Below, piece by piece: positions 39,387 through 51,191 of a DNA stretch of 64,000 bases. A program made the translations under genes and the position numbers. The number at the start of each line of letters is the position of its first letter. Position 1 is the first letter of the stretch. The notes under the pieces are model-generated. The model did no database searches. It was not told the origin of the DNA and saw only the letters and a program-made list of their open reading frames with translations. The stretch is from Isoetes taiwanensis (Eukaryota; Streptophyta; Lycopodiopsida; Isoetales; Isoetaceae), in NCBI GenBank assembly GCA_021234155.1, contig JAJEKV010000058.1, forward strand, positions 881,814 to 945,813, read 5' to 3'.

Positions 39387-41243
39387 ACGTCAGTATCGCA
39401 AAGAAAATTGCATTCTCCAAATGCGATACATGTGAGGTGATCCGTACGAAGTTATTGAAGACCAAAGATGAAGGAGAGAGGAGGATGTTGCATGATGAAA
39501 GAAGAGCGCATAGACTGGAGCAGGCCTCGTGTCGCACACAGTACTGGTCGTGGAGATTATACTCCCACAGGTATCCCGGCCAATATCTTTGTATTATTCC
39601 GACAAAATGGATCAAGCCAAAACAATGATTCCAAAATTGCAACAATCATGAAGTCTCTCCGGAGACTCGACAAGCTCAAAAGCGACATTGGCCCGGTGCA
39701 TTGACTCATGGTCATGGGAATGGATCCTATGGAAACTTTGCCACGGACTTATGGCGGAATGACTCTAACTTCCATGTAGGTTCTTTGAATAGCATCTTGA
39801 AGAGATTAGAGATGGAGCACGCAGTATGCGAGGGAGGCCACCTATCGATTTCTGAATCATCTGCTCCAAAATGGGTCTCCTCATTCTTTGAGAACCACGG
39901 CGGCCTTGGAGTCAAAGTTGTCACTATCAATACCGGCATACACCTTCTAATTTGCCCGCAGGCGGAGGGACCATCATTGAAGCCTCTGCCCAAAATACTT
40001 TATTTGCAGCTGGACAGCGATCCAGGACAGAACAAGAATAGATGCGTCTTCTCCTATCTTTCTTACCTAGTATATCTTGGTGTGTTTGAAGAGATTGAGC
40101 TAGGGTTCATGATGCCAGCCCACACACACATGATGATATCGATGCCTTGTTTGGTAACTTCTCTACATCTTTAAAGAAGGTCGAGGTGCTCACAATGCCC
40201 GGAACTACTGTATGAATTCCCACAAATGCAACTTGAATACACATTGCCCTATGTTGTTGACAAAGTTCCTTATTGGAAGGGTTTTATAGAAGGCTACATA
40301 CCAGATGGGGATGATAGATTGGCCAGAGTCATACCACCCCTCTAACTTCCAGTTAAGCTATGAATGGTGATTGGCGATCATGTATTACAAAACTAGACCC
40401 ACTTACTTGGATTGGTTGCTGGCGGTGGAATAAAGATGTGGAAAGAAAAAGAGGACGGGGAAGCCCATGATGCGGTTGGATATCCTAAGGCTGCTTCCTC
40501 CCAAGAAATCGGTGAAGGACCTTGGCACTTTCTGCGAAAGCAAAGTATCCACAAGCATATATTGCATTGGGTTGCTTGTTCAACTAGTAACAAGGGTGCT
40601 CGAAACGCCAAGTACTTTCGGCACGTTTCGTCCGCGATTGAATATTGGATGAAACTCTTGCAAGAACTTCGGGAACATCGGTAGTGGCGAAGGCACTTAT
40701 AATGACTTAAGCCCGCGTACTAGGCAGCAAGCACAAGCTCCACCTCATGTAGGCTGTAGTGGTGGAGCCAATTGCTACTATCACTCCTCCTTACGTCGGC
40801 CCTGGAAGAACAAACACATGCAGAATTCAACCCATACAAAGATTTGAAGAAAGGTATGTTTTATTATGGCACGCCTTGATGATGTGTTGTGCCCAACTTG
40901 GGTGGGCCTAGCTCTTGAGGACCCACAAATGGATGATAAGAAGGAGAACTTTGAGACTATTACGGTGACTTGGTGGGAGCCAATCCCGTGAGGAACAAGT
41001 CTACCTAAATTATGCCAATTCTTTGGAAGAAGAGATGGAGGCCAACGGCGCAAGTGACCGCATAGAAGTGGAGACTACTACGGCTTGGGAGCCATCAAAC
41101 AAGAAGAAGATACCTAATACTATTAAGATACGTGCATCTTCTTTGAGGCATATCACGATACTAAGCGAGGGGATGTCAACTAGTGTATGAAAATGAGTCA
41201 TTCATCCAAGTGTACTAAAAAATGGTCCATAAATTCAGGTATT

Positions 41244-41268
41244 GTCCATAATTAATGAAATTGTGCTT
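41244..41268 (-). repeat. Right terminal inverted repeat, copy 2
   Basis: Identical to the right end of copy 1. The reverse complement starts AAGCACAATTTCATTAATT. Confidence 0.85.
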
Positions 41269-41272
41269 CAAA
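41269..41272. repeat. Target-site duplication CAAA, right, copy 2
   Basis: CAAA directly follows GCTT. It differs from the AATA of copy 1, which shows an independent insertion. Confidence 0.75.
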
Positions 41273-44157
41273 TGGAAATGCTAAATAGGTATCCACATAT
41301 AGTGGAGGAAACAATGAGGGCTCTAGAAGGGAGTACTATGGATTTGAAGGAAGGGAAGCAAATGTAGAACATGATCGGGTGCCTCCGGGATGGTTCAAAT
41401 TTGGAGGGTGGACAATTTGCAGGAATATGCAATTAGTGGAAATTATTTGCCTCGAAGTGCTTCAGTTGTTTTATATGTTGAGAAAGTAGACACTTAGCAT
41501 GAGAATGTCCAAGTGGTGCAGGAATAGGTTATGATGGACAAAAGGATCATCGACTGAGTATTGGACTTCAACTTCCTTTTCCTATTAAGTAGCATCCTTT
41601 CAAATAATAGATCACACACGAATTTGAAGAGCTAAGATGGTATAAGGTGAATTAAAACCCGAGATCTTGCGTTGTATACTTTCACATTCCATAATGCCTT
41701 AGGATTGCTTTAAAAGATTTAGAAGATCGTTTGAGATTGTCTATCCACAATGCAAAAGCGAGAATATTTCTTGAGGGCACAAACTATATAGAGCGGTTTA
41801 TATCTCCGTTTTACCTCTTAGATGTCCCAAATGGATGTAATTAAGATGTGCTTCAATTTCTCATCTATTAAACCTACATTTCACATCGGAGGCCTAAGAA
41901 CAAACCTAGTTATTAGGGTGAGAGGATATTTCATTTAGAGCCAAGGTGCAATAAAACTAATTATAAAAAGGTTTCATCAGTTCCTTATATAGCGTCTAAG
42001 GAACTTTTCGGCGTCGTTAATGAGAATCGTAAGGGAATATTAGGGAATTTACATTAGAGAATTCCGCATCTTCCGGAACATGTCTATTTGGCCGAGAGTC
42101 GACGGCGAGAGAAACGCATCGCAAAGGCAAGCTCCTCGACATGGATTTCCCGGTCCATTGGGTTCATATGAAAAATGTAGGATGTCATTTTTAGTCTTTT
42201 ACTCATGCGACGACTCTCAGCAAGAGAAGCTATATGACGACCTTTGATTATCACAAGATATCCATTCTTTGCCTTTTGGTCTCAAAAGCGGTCGTCGTTC
42301 TATCACTCTCCTCGAGAGAAAATTTAAGGAATTTTAAAAAAGCGATGAAGATATCTAGGCCAAATTATTAAAACAAAATAAATTTTGAGAAGAACCATAG
42401 TAGAAGAACATTGTCTACGTAAAATGCGTCAAGAGTATTTCATGTGTTTCTTATGCTTTCTAATAGTGATATATGTTGATTCAATTATGAAACTATCATA
42501 ATGATGTAGTTAAATAAATTAAATAATGACCCATAGGCATATGTGAGCAGGGATATGCCCATAGTAGCAATCTTGCTATCATTTCTTTGTATGCCAATCG
42601 AGAATTAGGTAGAAATAGTCAATCATAAATTATTGCAACTACGTGGTTCCTTCAGTTCAATCCATAATCTTCCCCACATTTATGGTCATAATCTTTTAGG
42701 GTAAGGTTTTCAAGACAAACATGATTACGTCTCGTTTATGATGATAACCTTCTAAGATAAGGTTTGCAAAACAACAATGCTTAGGTCTATAAAATAACTT
42801 CACTATTTAGACATAAGAATTATTATCGTTCCCCTAGCCATTTCTTTCAATCTTATCTTGCTTTTCCTTCTATGTTTCTTTTCACGATTTAAGGGGCCTA
42901 GGTTAGCCCGGACTCAAGGAGCTTAAATTTGTGGATTTAATCCGTTTACGATATATGAGATAAGAGCTACATAACCTAAGATGTTGTCCCAACTTTTTTG
43001 AGGCATCTTTTTGAGACACACCATGATTTCCCTATCATAGCAAACAAAATGTGAAAAAATGATCTTTGAATTTTATAAATGCTACTTATAGAGCTCTAGC
43101 TTTATTTGAACTCAAATATGTTAATGGAATAAGGATAAATAACATTACATCCTAGACATTGCATGCTACGTTCGTAAAGGTGCATATAAGTGTCTATTGA
43201 GTGCAACCTTGCCCAATTAATCTTACAATGACATATGGGAAGATTCTTAAGTAGGATATCCTAGGCGTTACGGGAATGAACTAGAGAACTGATGGCGGGG
43301 GCAAAATGGCCCCATAACTACGGAAAGGGGTTGCTCTCCTATCGTGTATGATGGGAGAGCGGCATCTAGAAAGGGGGGTAGCGGCCATTTATTAAAAACA
43401 CAAGACTTTCTTTGAGTGAGATGAGCATAACAAAATATCATTGATGTTGCACCTTCGCATATAGAGTCCATATGCATGCAACATTAAGCTTCTAATGTCA
43501 TAACCAATAATGGCAATATTTTGCTTCTTCAAACACTTTGTTACCATTGACAAATTGAACACCACTAATATTTTGAGACTAATATAAAAACTGAATATGC
43601 CTTTAGATCTTTGCGACATATACAATTAAATTGAAAATTAAAATTGCACTGCTCAAATTAAAGGGAAGATGGGATACAATTACGATATCCATTACGCTTC
43701 AAATCATCGCTTAAATTCATTAAAAGCGACTCTTAGCATTTATGATGAGGCGACTTATAAATTTCACGATGCTATAAATACCAATGGGATGCATGATTTC
43801 ATGCATGCGTCGATCTGTGTTCGACTTCTTCCTTTCCTCTCTTTGTTCTTGCTCAATTGCTCCAAGGTTATTTGCAAAGAAAATTCTCAAATTAAACAAT
43901 AGAAAGTGAACTTCGTTTACGGATTAGAGAATTAGGAAAGATGCACTTTTAACATCACAAGCTAATCCATGCTTTTTGCGGATAACTTTGAATAGTGTCG
44001 GATCGAGGGGATGGGCATTCCACTCTTAAGAGCGATGTAGTGGCGAGATCACCCCAAAGCATTTGGTAAAAGCATAAGTCAACAATTTTGACTTATGCTA
44101 TTCTATACATTATGGTAAGGCATATTGTGTAAGTCAACAACTTTCAAGTCAAGAAGT
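41273..44157. other. AT-rich gene-free stretch right of the transposon
   Basis: Directly after the transposon a short open segment (MEMLNRYPHIVEETMRALEG, 41274-41366) ends after 31 codons and is not recognised. The rest shows no convincing coding block, RNA gene or terminal repeats. Confidence 0.45.
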
Positions 44158-44320
44158 GTGAATTACCCCCCAAGCAAAATGTTTGACTTTTATTGACCAA
44201 CATCTTTGATAAAGCGTAAGCCAACAAGTGTGAATCACCCCTTTGTTACATGTTTGACTTTCATTGACCAACATGTTTGGTGAAGCGTAAGTCAACAATT
44301 TTGAAGTCAACAAGCAATTT
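44158..44320. repeat. 70-bp imperfect tandem repeat rich in GTCAA/TTGAC words
   Basis: Units start at 44158 and 44228 with GTGTGAATYACCCC...ATGTTTGACTTT.ATTGACCAACAT...AAGCGTAAG. A related fragment lies at 44040-44110. The opposing AAGTCAAC and TTGACTT words could form hairpins, which suggests a decayed MITE. Confidence 0.6.
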
Positions 44321-44832
44321 ACACTAACTAATTATAATTACAATTACTAAACAAATTGCCAAACCAACATAACATGATTGGTGTCCAAAAAGAATGGCCA
44401 TTTAGGGATAGATATTTTTTTTTTTTTTTTATGTTTTAGAAAATAAAATTATGGTCATTTTCAAATAATTACATTTCACTTAGTATCCTACTAAATCATT
44501 ACGATTAAGATACTAATGAGTGCGAAAATCTAAAATCAAGCCTCTGAAATTAATTTCCGTCAACCTTTATATGGTGCGTGAAGGGAAGCATCGTCCAATT
44601 CTCCCCAAGCGAGAATCTTTATCAAGCGGCTGCCGCTCTGCTGCTTCCCCACCCCTCGCCCTTCCAAACACCGGGAATTAATTTCCCTACCTTTGCGAGC
44701 TCTTGGCGAGTTATGGCATAGGTTGTTGGCTAATTCACGATGCGAGGGCGAAAAAGACCTTCATGAAAATTCGAAACCAATTACATTTGAAAGCCAGAGC
44801 CTTGATGATTCCGGCGGCGGTGATTACTCGAA

Positions 44833-44905
44833 GTGGATTCTTGGAAGTGGATTCTTGGCGGTGGATTCTTGAGAAGTGGATTCCTCGGCGTGGATTCTTT
44901 TCGAC
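44833..44905. repeat. Minisatellite of GTGGATTCTTG units
   Basis: Five units of 14-17 bp (GTGGATTCTTGGAA, GTGGATTCTTGGCG, GTGGATTCTTGAGAA, GTGGATTCCTCGGC, GTGGATTCTT). Confidence 0.8.
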
Positions 44906-45159
44906 GTACAACGGTATGATTCGAAGATGAGGTGCGGGGCGAATCTTGAGGGAATCGGCGAAGAAGAAGACTTCGGACCCGAAAGAAGAAGAATTTTTTG
45001 AATTTCAAAATTGGTTGGAAAGTAAGTAGCATGCTTTTCATTTTTTGCTTTCTTTTTCATAGAGCTCTCTAAGTTTAAAATTTTCTTCTGGATGAGGCAC
45101 GAAGACCACTGCGGCTCATGAAGGCGGGCTTTTTTTTTTTTCTTTTGATCAAGTTCTTG

Positions 45160-45665
45160 AGGAAATAGGCCTTTTGTGCCTTTGTAATTTTGATCCACCG
45201 ATGCTATAGGCCTTAGTGCCTTTCTTTGTAATGGCCTTGTGCGTTTGTAATTTTTGAAAAAGCGGATGCTATAGGCCTTAGTGCCTTCCTTTGTAATGGC
45301 TTTGTGCCCATATACGTGAAAGCAGGCCTTAGTGCCTTTAAAATGTAATGGTCGCGTGCCGACCCTTACATGTAATATAGGCCTTAGTGCCTACTTCAAT
45401 ATATAATGGTCTTGTGCCTTTCACGAAAATTTACGGTTTTGTTTTACGTTTTTAATCAATTGGTTTTGTTAGCACTTTTTGTAATACCTTTTTTTATACC
45501 TTGTGCCTTGATTTTAATCGGGGCCTTGTGCCTTTTGTTTTAATCAGGCCTTAGTGCCTTTAATTGTAATAGCCTTGTGCCCTTGTAATCGGGCCTTTGT
45601 GCTTTTTTGTAATCCGGGCCTTAGTGCCTTCTTTAATGTGGATGATGGCCTTGTGCGTTTCTGTA
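45160..45665. repeat. Interspersed GGCCTTAGTGCC / GGCCTTGTGCC array
   Basis: About 500 bp in which GGCCTTAGTGCC recurs at least seven times, alternating with GGCCTTGTGCC-like words and TTTGTAAT spacers at irregular 20-50-bp intervals. No coding frame fits. Origin unknown. Confidence 0.75.
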
Positions 45666-47774
45666 AAATTTGTGGTTTTGTTATACCTTGTGCCTTTTGT
45701 AAATTTAAGGAAGGATGCCGGCTGAAACAACGGTTGTACCATCAACATCAAATTTTGTATCTGCGAAATAATGAATCACGAGGTAGCATTTGCGACCAAT
45801 GGATCATCTTAAATGATGGTTCTATCAATGAAAGCTAAAACTTACTTGTTATGAGACCCGAGGGGAATTCTAAGTATTATTATGATAAGTTATAGTATTT
45901 AAAGGGTTATATAGGATCGTCTCTAGCTAGTTTCTTAGAAACGGACATGTGCTCCTCTTACGTAGGAAGTGTTCATCTTACGTATTTTGAAAAAATATTA
46001 TAAATAGATTGATCTTTTTTGCGTCAACAATGAATGTTTAAGCATAGAAAGAAAGCAGGGACAACCATTTCTTAGCAGCTCACGCAACAATATTATAGGC
46101 ATCCTTCTTTCCGCGGATGCACTATTCACTTGAGTCTCATCAAGAACTATATCTTTGCCATATTCTTACCTTCAACAAAAAGAGTATTCCAAAATTATAG
46201 GCTGTACACTTTAACATCTACAACTTTAAAAGCAAAAATCTGAGGAGGCGGCATGCAAATTATGTCGACAACAACAACCATTGCGGTTGTGGACTACACA
46301 AAGGTAGTGAACAATGAATTGTTCCTTAACTACTTCATAAAAAAAAGCTGACACCAAAGAAAGTCACATACAATACATATGGCATCACGGAAAATAGATG
46401 TCATCCTACCCGATCACATCTTTGCTAAAAACTAATGTTAAAATCCGGGAACACATCATTCCTAAGAATGAGTCGAGAAGGCAAAGGATGGGGTGATATG
46501 ATTTCTCACATTGAAACAAAAAAAAGGATCTGCGGATGGCAATTCTCATAAGAAAACAAAATAAAAGTGATGGGATAAAAGTGTTTTTTGATAATGATGT
46601 AACAAAATAGGAACTCATGATACAAATGACCCGAAAACAACTACAATATGCACAGTAGAGTTTGTGTTGCTTTACATCAAATACAATATGGTTGTGAAGA
46701 TTGTGTTCCTTTCTTCTTCTTCTATATTTGAATACCTATATAATAAAAAAAGCGCACTTTGGCAAAAACCAAATTGGGAAGGCTGTTTGAAGCACACCAT
46801 GCAAAGTTCATAGAAGACAAACTCCACAGAATATTTTTACGTTTCTGCCACTGATAGTAAAATTCGACCTTAGATTGCTTATGCTATTTTATATCTTGTA
46901 AAATTTGACCATCGGCCGGTTGAATAGTTTTATTGATTTTGAAGATAAATTGCATCAAGAATTATCTACGTATACACAAAATTAGACTCTTCTTCAAAAA
47001 GATAAGTAGTAAATTGTATTACTTCCTGTGATTACAAAGCATGAACAGTCAGTATATAGTCATGTTAATAGTTATAAGTGGAAAACTCACAGAGGGGTAT
47101 ATAACTACAGAGTAGTTATATAGTCATACATATAAATCTTCCTGTTTCTTAACTACACCTACTTTTTCTATGTCCCACGCTTGTAGGGGTGACTTTGTGT
47201 GCGATTTTTGGAATATTATTTAAGTAGTATCACAAACTATTATACAATTTCAAGAATTGTGAAATTACTTCTCGAAGTTCAAGTGTAACATGTGGAAATG
47301 AACGTGAGATATCCTCTATTAATGTATTAAATAACATCTTATGGAAATCTATATGTAATTTGAACGTTTTCACCCTTTTGTATCGAGATAATTATATCAA
47401 ATTACTCTTCCTTATAAACATCATCTTTATATTCATAGCCATCCATTACTATTACATGCAAAGTCAAATATTTTGTCCAAAAATATTTCTATTTAGTAAC
47501 TTAGTCCATTAAATTTAAACGAGTCAGAAAAGAGAAATCTTCATGGCAAAATGAGAACATCTCTAAGAGAAATGTTCTTATGGGTGCCCAAGATGGAGCT
47601 TTTGCTCCTACATGATGTTAAGGCAATTCATATATATTCATTCTAACTAACATAGTAGGATGCGGAACCTTGAACAATCCCACCAAAAATAAGTCTAAGG
47701 AAAATTTATTAGATTACAATACACAATTCATTTGTTTGGGGTGCGGGTTGGGAACTCACGCAAAGGCGACCCTC
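45666..47774. other. AT-rich gene-free stretch
   Basis: Nothing recognisable. The last about 40 bp (47733-47774) resemble the sequence next to the other LTR at 58099-58133, including a GGTTGGGAACTC word. Confidence 0.45.
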
Positions 47775-48303
47775 TGTGAGGACCCTTGGATCTAGCGGGG
47801 AGAATCCGGGGGACTATATCAGCCGGGATTTGCAAGAAAAGAACAAGAAGAAAGCAGAACAAGAGAAACGATTGAGAGGAAAATGATAAGCTTCCTTGAT
47901 ATCAATGATGAACATACATGAGCTCTCTTAATCAAGAAGAAAGGCGAAGAGAGACAAGACTCAAAACTCATCTAAAAAACTCATGTGCTAGCTCTACTCA
48001 TATATATAGTACAATGGCCTTTGGCCCAATATAAACACTCGGTGATCTCGGTCTTGGACTCACGGAAGGAGGCACGATTCTGAGGAATGTTGGCGGTGCC
48101 TCTTGAAGTGCCTCGAATCCTTGTTATTGCCCGGCCGTCCGATGGCGGTGCCGTCCCCTTTTTATGGCGCCTGTTGAGCTTGGCTAGCGTGGTCTGTATG
48201 ATCTTCTATTTGACTTTTGATGGCTGACGTGGTATGCATGGATCCTTAAGCTTGACCTGGTCCGTCGGTATGCATGAATAGTCACGAACCCGGAGGCCGC
48301 AGG
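47775..48303 (-). repeat. 3' LTR of LTR-RT2
   Basis: On the plus strand it begins TGTGAGGACCC and ends near GGAGGCCGCA. It pairs with 58134-58681. Similarity extends about 40 bp further left (47733-47774), which normally belongs to the internal side of the 5' LTR. Confidence 0.8.
48001..48008 (-). promoter_or_regulatory. TATA box in the left LTR of LTR-RT2
   Basis: The minus strand reads GTACTATATATATGAG. It is identical in the right LTR (58355-58363). Confidence 0.5.
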
Positions 48304-49863
48304 GATGCTCCCACCAGCGACACTTCGAGTGAAGAAAAGGAGAAATTATTAATGCAGTGAGGAAGCCATCGATCTGAAAGTGATCCTCAGAATGAGGGCG
48401 GGCACCATTATGAATGCTTGTAATGAGATCTGGCGTGTTTGAAGAAGCGGGAGATGTTGAAGGCCAAAGAAGCGGGATGCATCAATGAGAAGCGAGATGT
48501 ACCATGTCTTCAAAAGAGGCGACTGGCGTCGGAAGAAACAAGCGGACATTCCATGAGAGCTGAGTCGGAAAATAACTGGCCAGCATTAGTTCTGATAAAA
48601 ATGGGGCCTTTGCCGATTTAAGAATTTGAAACAAGATGCATTTAAATGGCACAAAACACAGCGAAGGTGGGCCGAAGGATGCCCGGTGAGGTGGCGGCAT
48701 CTTTTGCCAAGAAGGTGTCAAGACCATAGGCGCATCCAGCGAAGCGTTTTATCCACGCTCATTAGCAATATAGATCAATTAAGTGGTGGTGTTATCAAAG
48801 GTGGCACCCCTCCTCCCAATGGGGCCCGAACAAGCGGGGGGATCCCACGGAGATCCGTCGAGATGCGAGGTGGAGTCCATCCGGCATGGCCATCAGTGAC
48901 CTTTGTCCAAAGGGGATGAATGAGAAGTGGGGGACACAGGCGTGGAGGAACACCCGAGGGGAAGCATAGGGAGAGGAACCATGCGGGTGGTGGGTTCTTG
49001 AACTGCTCCCGGAATTCACGACAAGGGCAGGATCAAAGGGCTTTACACCAACGATCCCGAGCAGTGAGTTGAAGTTGGGAGGGCTATCCCGCCTGTAGGG
49101 GCTGTCTTGCTATCCTTAATTGATTTGCTTAGGCGAGGTGTTGCATATAAATTTGTGCATAGGGAAGATCCTCGGGATGTCCCGAATGCTTCCTTATTAA
49201 GTTCTTGCACTTCGCTTGCGAGAGAGGTAAATGATGTACAAGCTTCGGGCATGTACTCTTGATGAAGCGTGTAATGCGAGCATGATCAACCAGTAGGGGT
49301 TGTTATCCCAAGCAACCATTGAAGGTAGGGGTCACCACGATAGTTACGTGGTGGCCCATCCATAATCTCTCTGTGTATCACCCGGATAGAAATCATGAAA
49401 AATGTAAGCCATGGGGTGAACAACTCGAAGGTGATGAATTCCGGGATCTTCGCGGTGAATGAGATCAAAGACTAAAAGGACACAGCAATGACACCTTTGT
49501 CTTCAATAGAGAGTTACGCCATCAGAAAGAAAATCTGCGGTCTTGTGATGGAACATCACGGGACCATCAGCCCCATGCCACTTCAGAAAAGAAAGGGTGG
49601 CGGCGAACCACATAATCGGATAGCTTGAAAGGCTGGGAAATCAGCAGGCGGGTTGCTAACGATGGTGATATGGCCAGTCCGGTTTAGTGCGAGCCTCATC
49701 GTGGTGAATAACTTCTTTGTTTGTTGAGTCCACCGGATCACGTGGTCCTTTTCTAACGAGAAGCGTGGCCCAGTCCGCAGGACCCGTTCGAAAGGTTGAA
49801 CTGTGAGGAGGATTGCCAGGAGCATTGAGTCCGAAGCATGGCAATCTCCAGCGTCATCAAAGT
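48304..49863. other. 3' region of LTR-RT2 between ORF3 and LTR
   Basis: No conserved protein block is recognised. Short open frames on both strands have no support. GC content is higher than in the flanking AT-rich DNA. Confidence 0.4.
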
Positions 49864-51191
49864 TTACGTTTTACGAACCTCAAGTAAAAGGCGATCTTGG
49901 AGGGATGTGGTGAGAGAATCTGCGTGGAGAGCTGGCCCGTTAAAGAGGCAATTTGGCGTCCGCTCTACGTAAGGTGTTGAACTTAGTCTGTAATTGTCCT
50001 GGCTTCGGAGTACAAAGGCGTCGAGCTTAGCAATATCTTTCTCTTTGTCACTAAGGAGGGTGGCTTTGGACTTGTTTTGCTTCAATAAGTCACGAATTTG
50101 GATTAAGTGAGCTGTTGATTTGCAAGTAGGCTGATGCGATCCACATTTTGAGGCACGTAAGAGAGCCTGTGCTTTTCTTGAAGTTGGGCTTCAAAGTTTG
50201 AACATGTGGGATTTGCGACTTGAAGGTCACGGTGAACCGCATCAAGGGCCGTCGAGGGCCGTGTGAACCCCCATCATAGAGCTTCTTGGGATTCTTGGCA
50301 ACTTTAGAACACGGCTTGAGCATCCCTGGCCCATACAACAGCTGGCGAGGTCTGGGCAGGAGGGGCACTGTTGCCGTGTTTGAGACGTTTGTGAGACATG
50401 ATGAAAGTGGAGGGCCTCGTATACGTAAGGAGGAGAGCCCGGTGATGACATCACGTGGTGTTATCTTGGACATGACCCGGAAGAAGAAGGGCGTGAAGTG
50501 CCAACTTGTGGTTTGAGGGAAGTGAATGAAGAGGCGGTGAGGTGGAAACATGAGAATGAGGAGGTGAGGGAGAAAATGACGGATGAGGGCTTGAAGATGG
50601 CCTCCCCACGAGTTCGGTAGAAGTGGCGGCCCGAAGGCGGTCAACTTCTTGGAAGAGCCGGTAAAAAACAATTGGGGCCAATCAATGTGGTGGTTGGAGG
50701 CGAGTAGCGATCACCATATTATAGAAAGGCTTATTGATATGGGTGTTCTTGATAGAATACCCAAGGTACCCACGAAAACTTAACAAAAGTTTCATGGGGC
50801 TTGTCAATATTTGTGAGGATGCGTTTTGTGATAAGCGGAGCACCAAACTCGTGACATCAAGATCACGTATGGCGGACAAGATAAACAAAGGGGTTGCAAA
50901 GGGATATGGAATACCTCGAAATTAGGTCTTTGGTCGATGAAATGGTGGTGCCATCGACCAGCATAGTGTAGCCATTCGGGCTGTTGGCGATGTGAGCGAT
51001 GAACTTCTTCAACCGTCTGGATTTGGAGCGGAAGTTCCATTTGTGAAAATTACATTAAAACTTACGGCGTTTCTGGACTTCGATTCAGCCAACAAGGGCT
51101 ACGGAAAAGTCAAGAAAGATCTGACTTCGAAAAGAGCCGGCGGTTCCACAGGAAGCGAAAGCTTGAGCGTAGGAAATTTTGGGGCCGCCAT
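49864..51191 (-). pseudogene. LTR-RT2 ORF3 downstream of integrase, frameshifted
   Basis: Starts at the ATG on 51191 (MA.PKFPTL region) and can be followed in shifting frames. An N-terminal folded part includes EVFHIPLQPLCLS, KYLGYSIKNTHINKPFYNMV and an EVDRLRAAT block. Then comes a Pro/Ser-rich linker (SSSPHPSFSPSPPHSHVS), and a C-terminal helical part with LLSDKEKDIAKLDAFVLRSQ and TSLQDRLLLEVRKT to the stop at 49864. About 440 residues are implied. It occupies the place of an env-like gene but shows no signal peptide or membrane helix. The N-terminal half resembles the domain annotated in plants as putative plant transposon protein, from memory and not certain. The copy at 61345-61988 shows the first half more clearly. 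Confidence 0.55.

Larger units (their letters stand above)
36870..41183 (+). pseudogene. orfD, copy 2: DUF7869-type transposase-like gene interrupted by two insertions
   Basis: The same gene as 12519-15348, split by a foldback MITE (37124-37674) and a hAT-like element (38491-39386). The core is clearer here than in copy 1: IAFSKCDTCEVIRTKLL (39403), KDEGERRMLHDERRAHRLEQ, DKMDQAK (39603), HGHGNGSYGNFATDLW (39709), YLQLDSDPGQNKNR (40000), FSYLSYLVYLGVFEEIELGF (40050) and HTH.DIDALFGNFS (40124). An upstream block is FLAMKSSDRVTFVYDMLSQQ (38016). The C-terminal domain keeps MARLDDVLCPTWVGLA-like sequence and WWEPIP, and the gene ends TAG at 41181-41183. As it stands no full protein can be made from this copy. 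Its start codon is changed relative to copy 1. Confidence 0.75.
15577..41268 (+). mobile_element. DUF7869-type DNA transposon, copy 2 (split by three younger insertions)
   Basis: Begins AAGCATAATTTCATTAATT at 15577 and ends with its complement at 41268; the flanking CAAA is at 15573-15576 and 41269-41272. Without the LTR retrotransposon (16460-27941 plus one TCCAT), the foldback MITE (37124-37674) and the hAT-like element (38491-39386 plus 8 bp) the element is about 12.7 kb, close to copy 1. The gene order is the same: orfA, orfF, orfG, orfB, orfC, orfE, orfD. Differences between copies concentrate on CAG/CTG words and on numbers of palindrome repeats. Confidence 0.85.

Noticed and set aside
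2803-41268. Simple tandem duplication of a 12.7-kb block.
   Set aside because: Copy 1 is flanked by AATA and copy 2 by CAAA, with an unrelated 135-bp spacer, so they are separate insertions.
44781-45198. Minus-strand open frames with repeated PRIHFQEST-like peptide.
   Set aside because: They are produced by the GTGGATTCTTG minisatellite and show no other coding sign.
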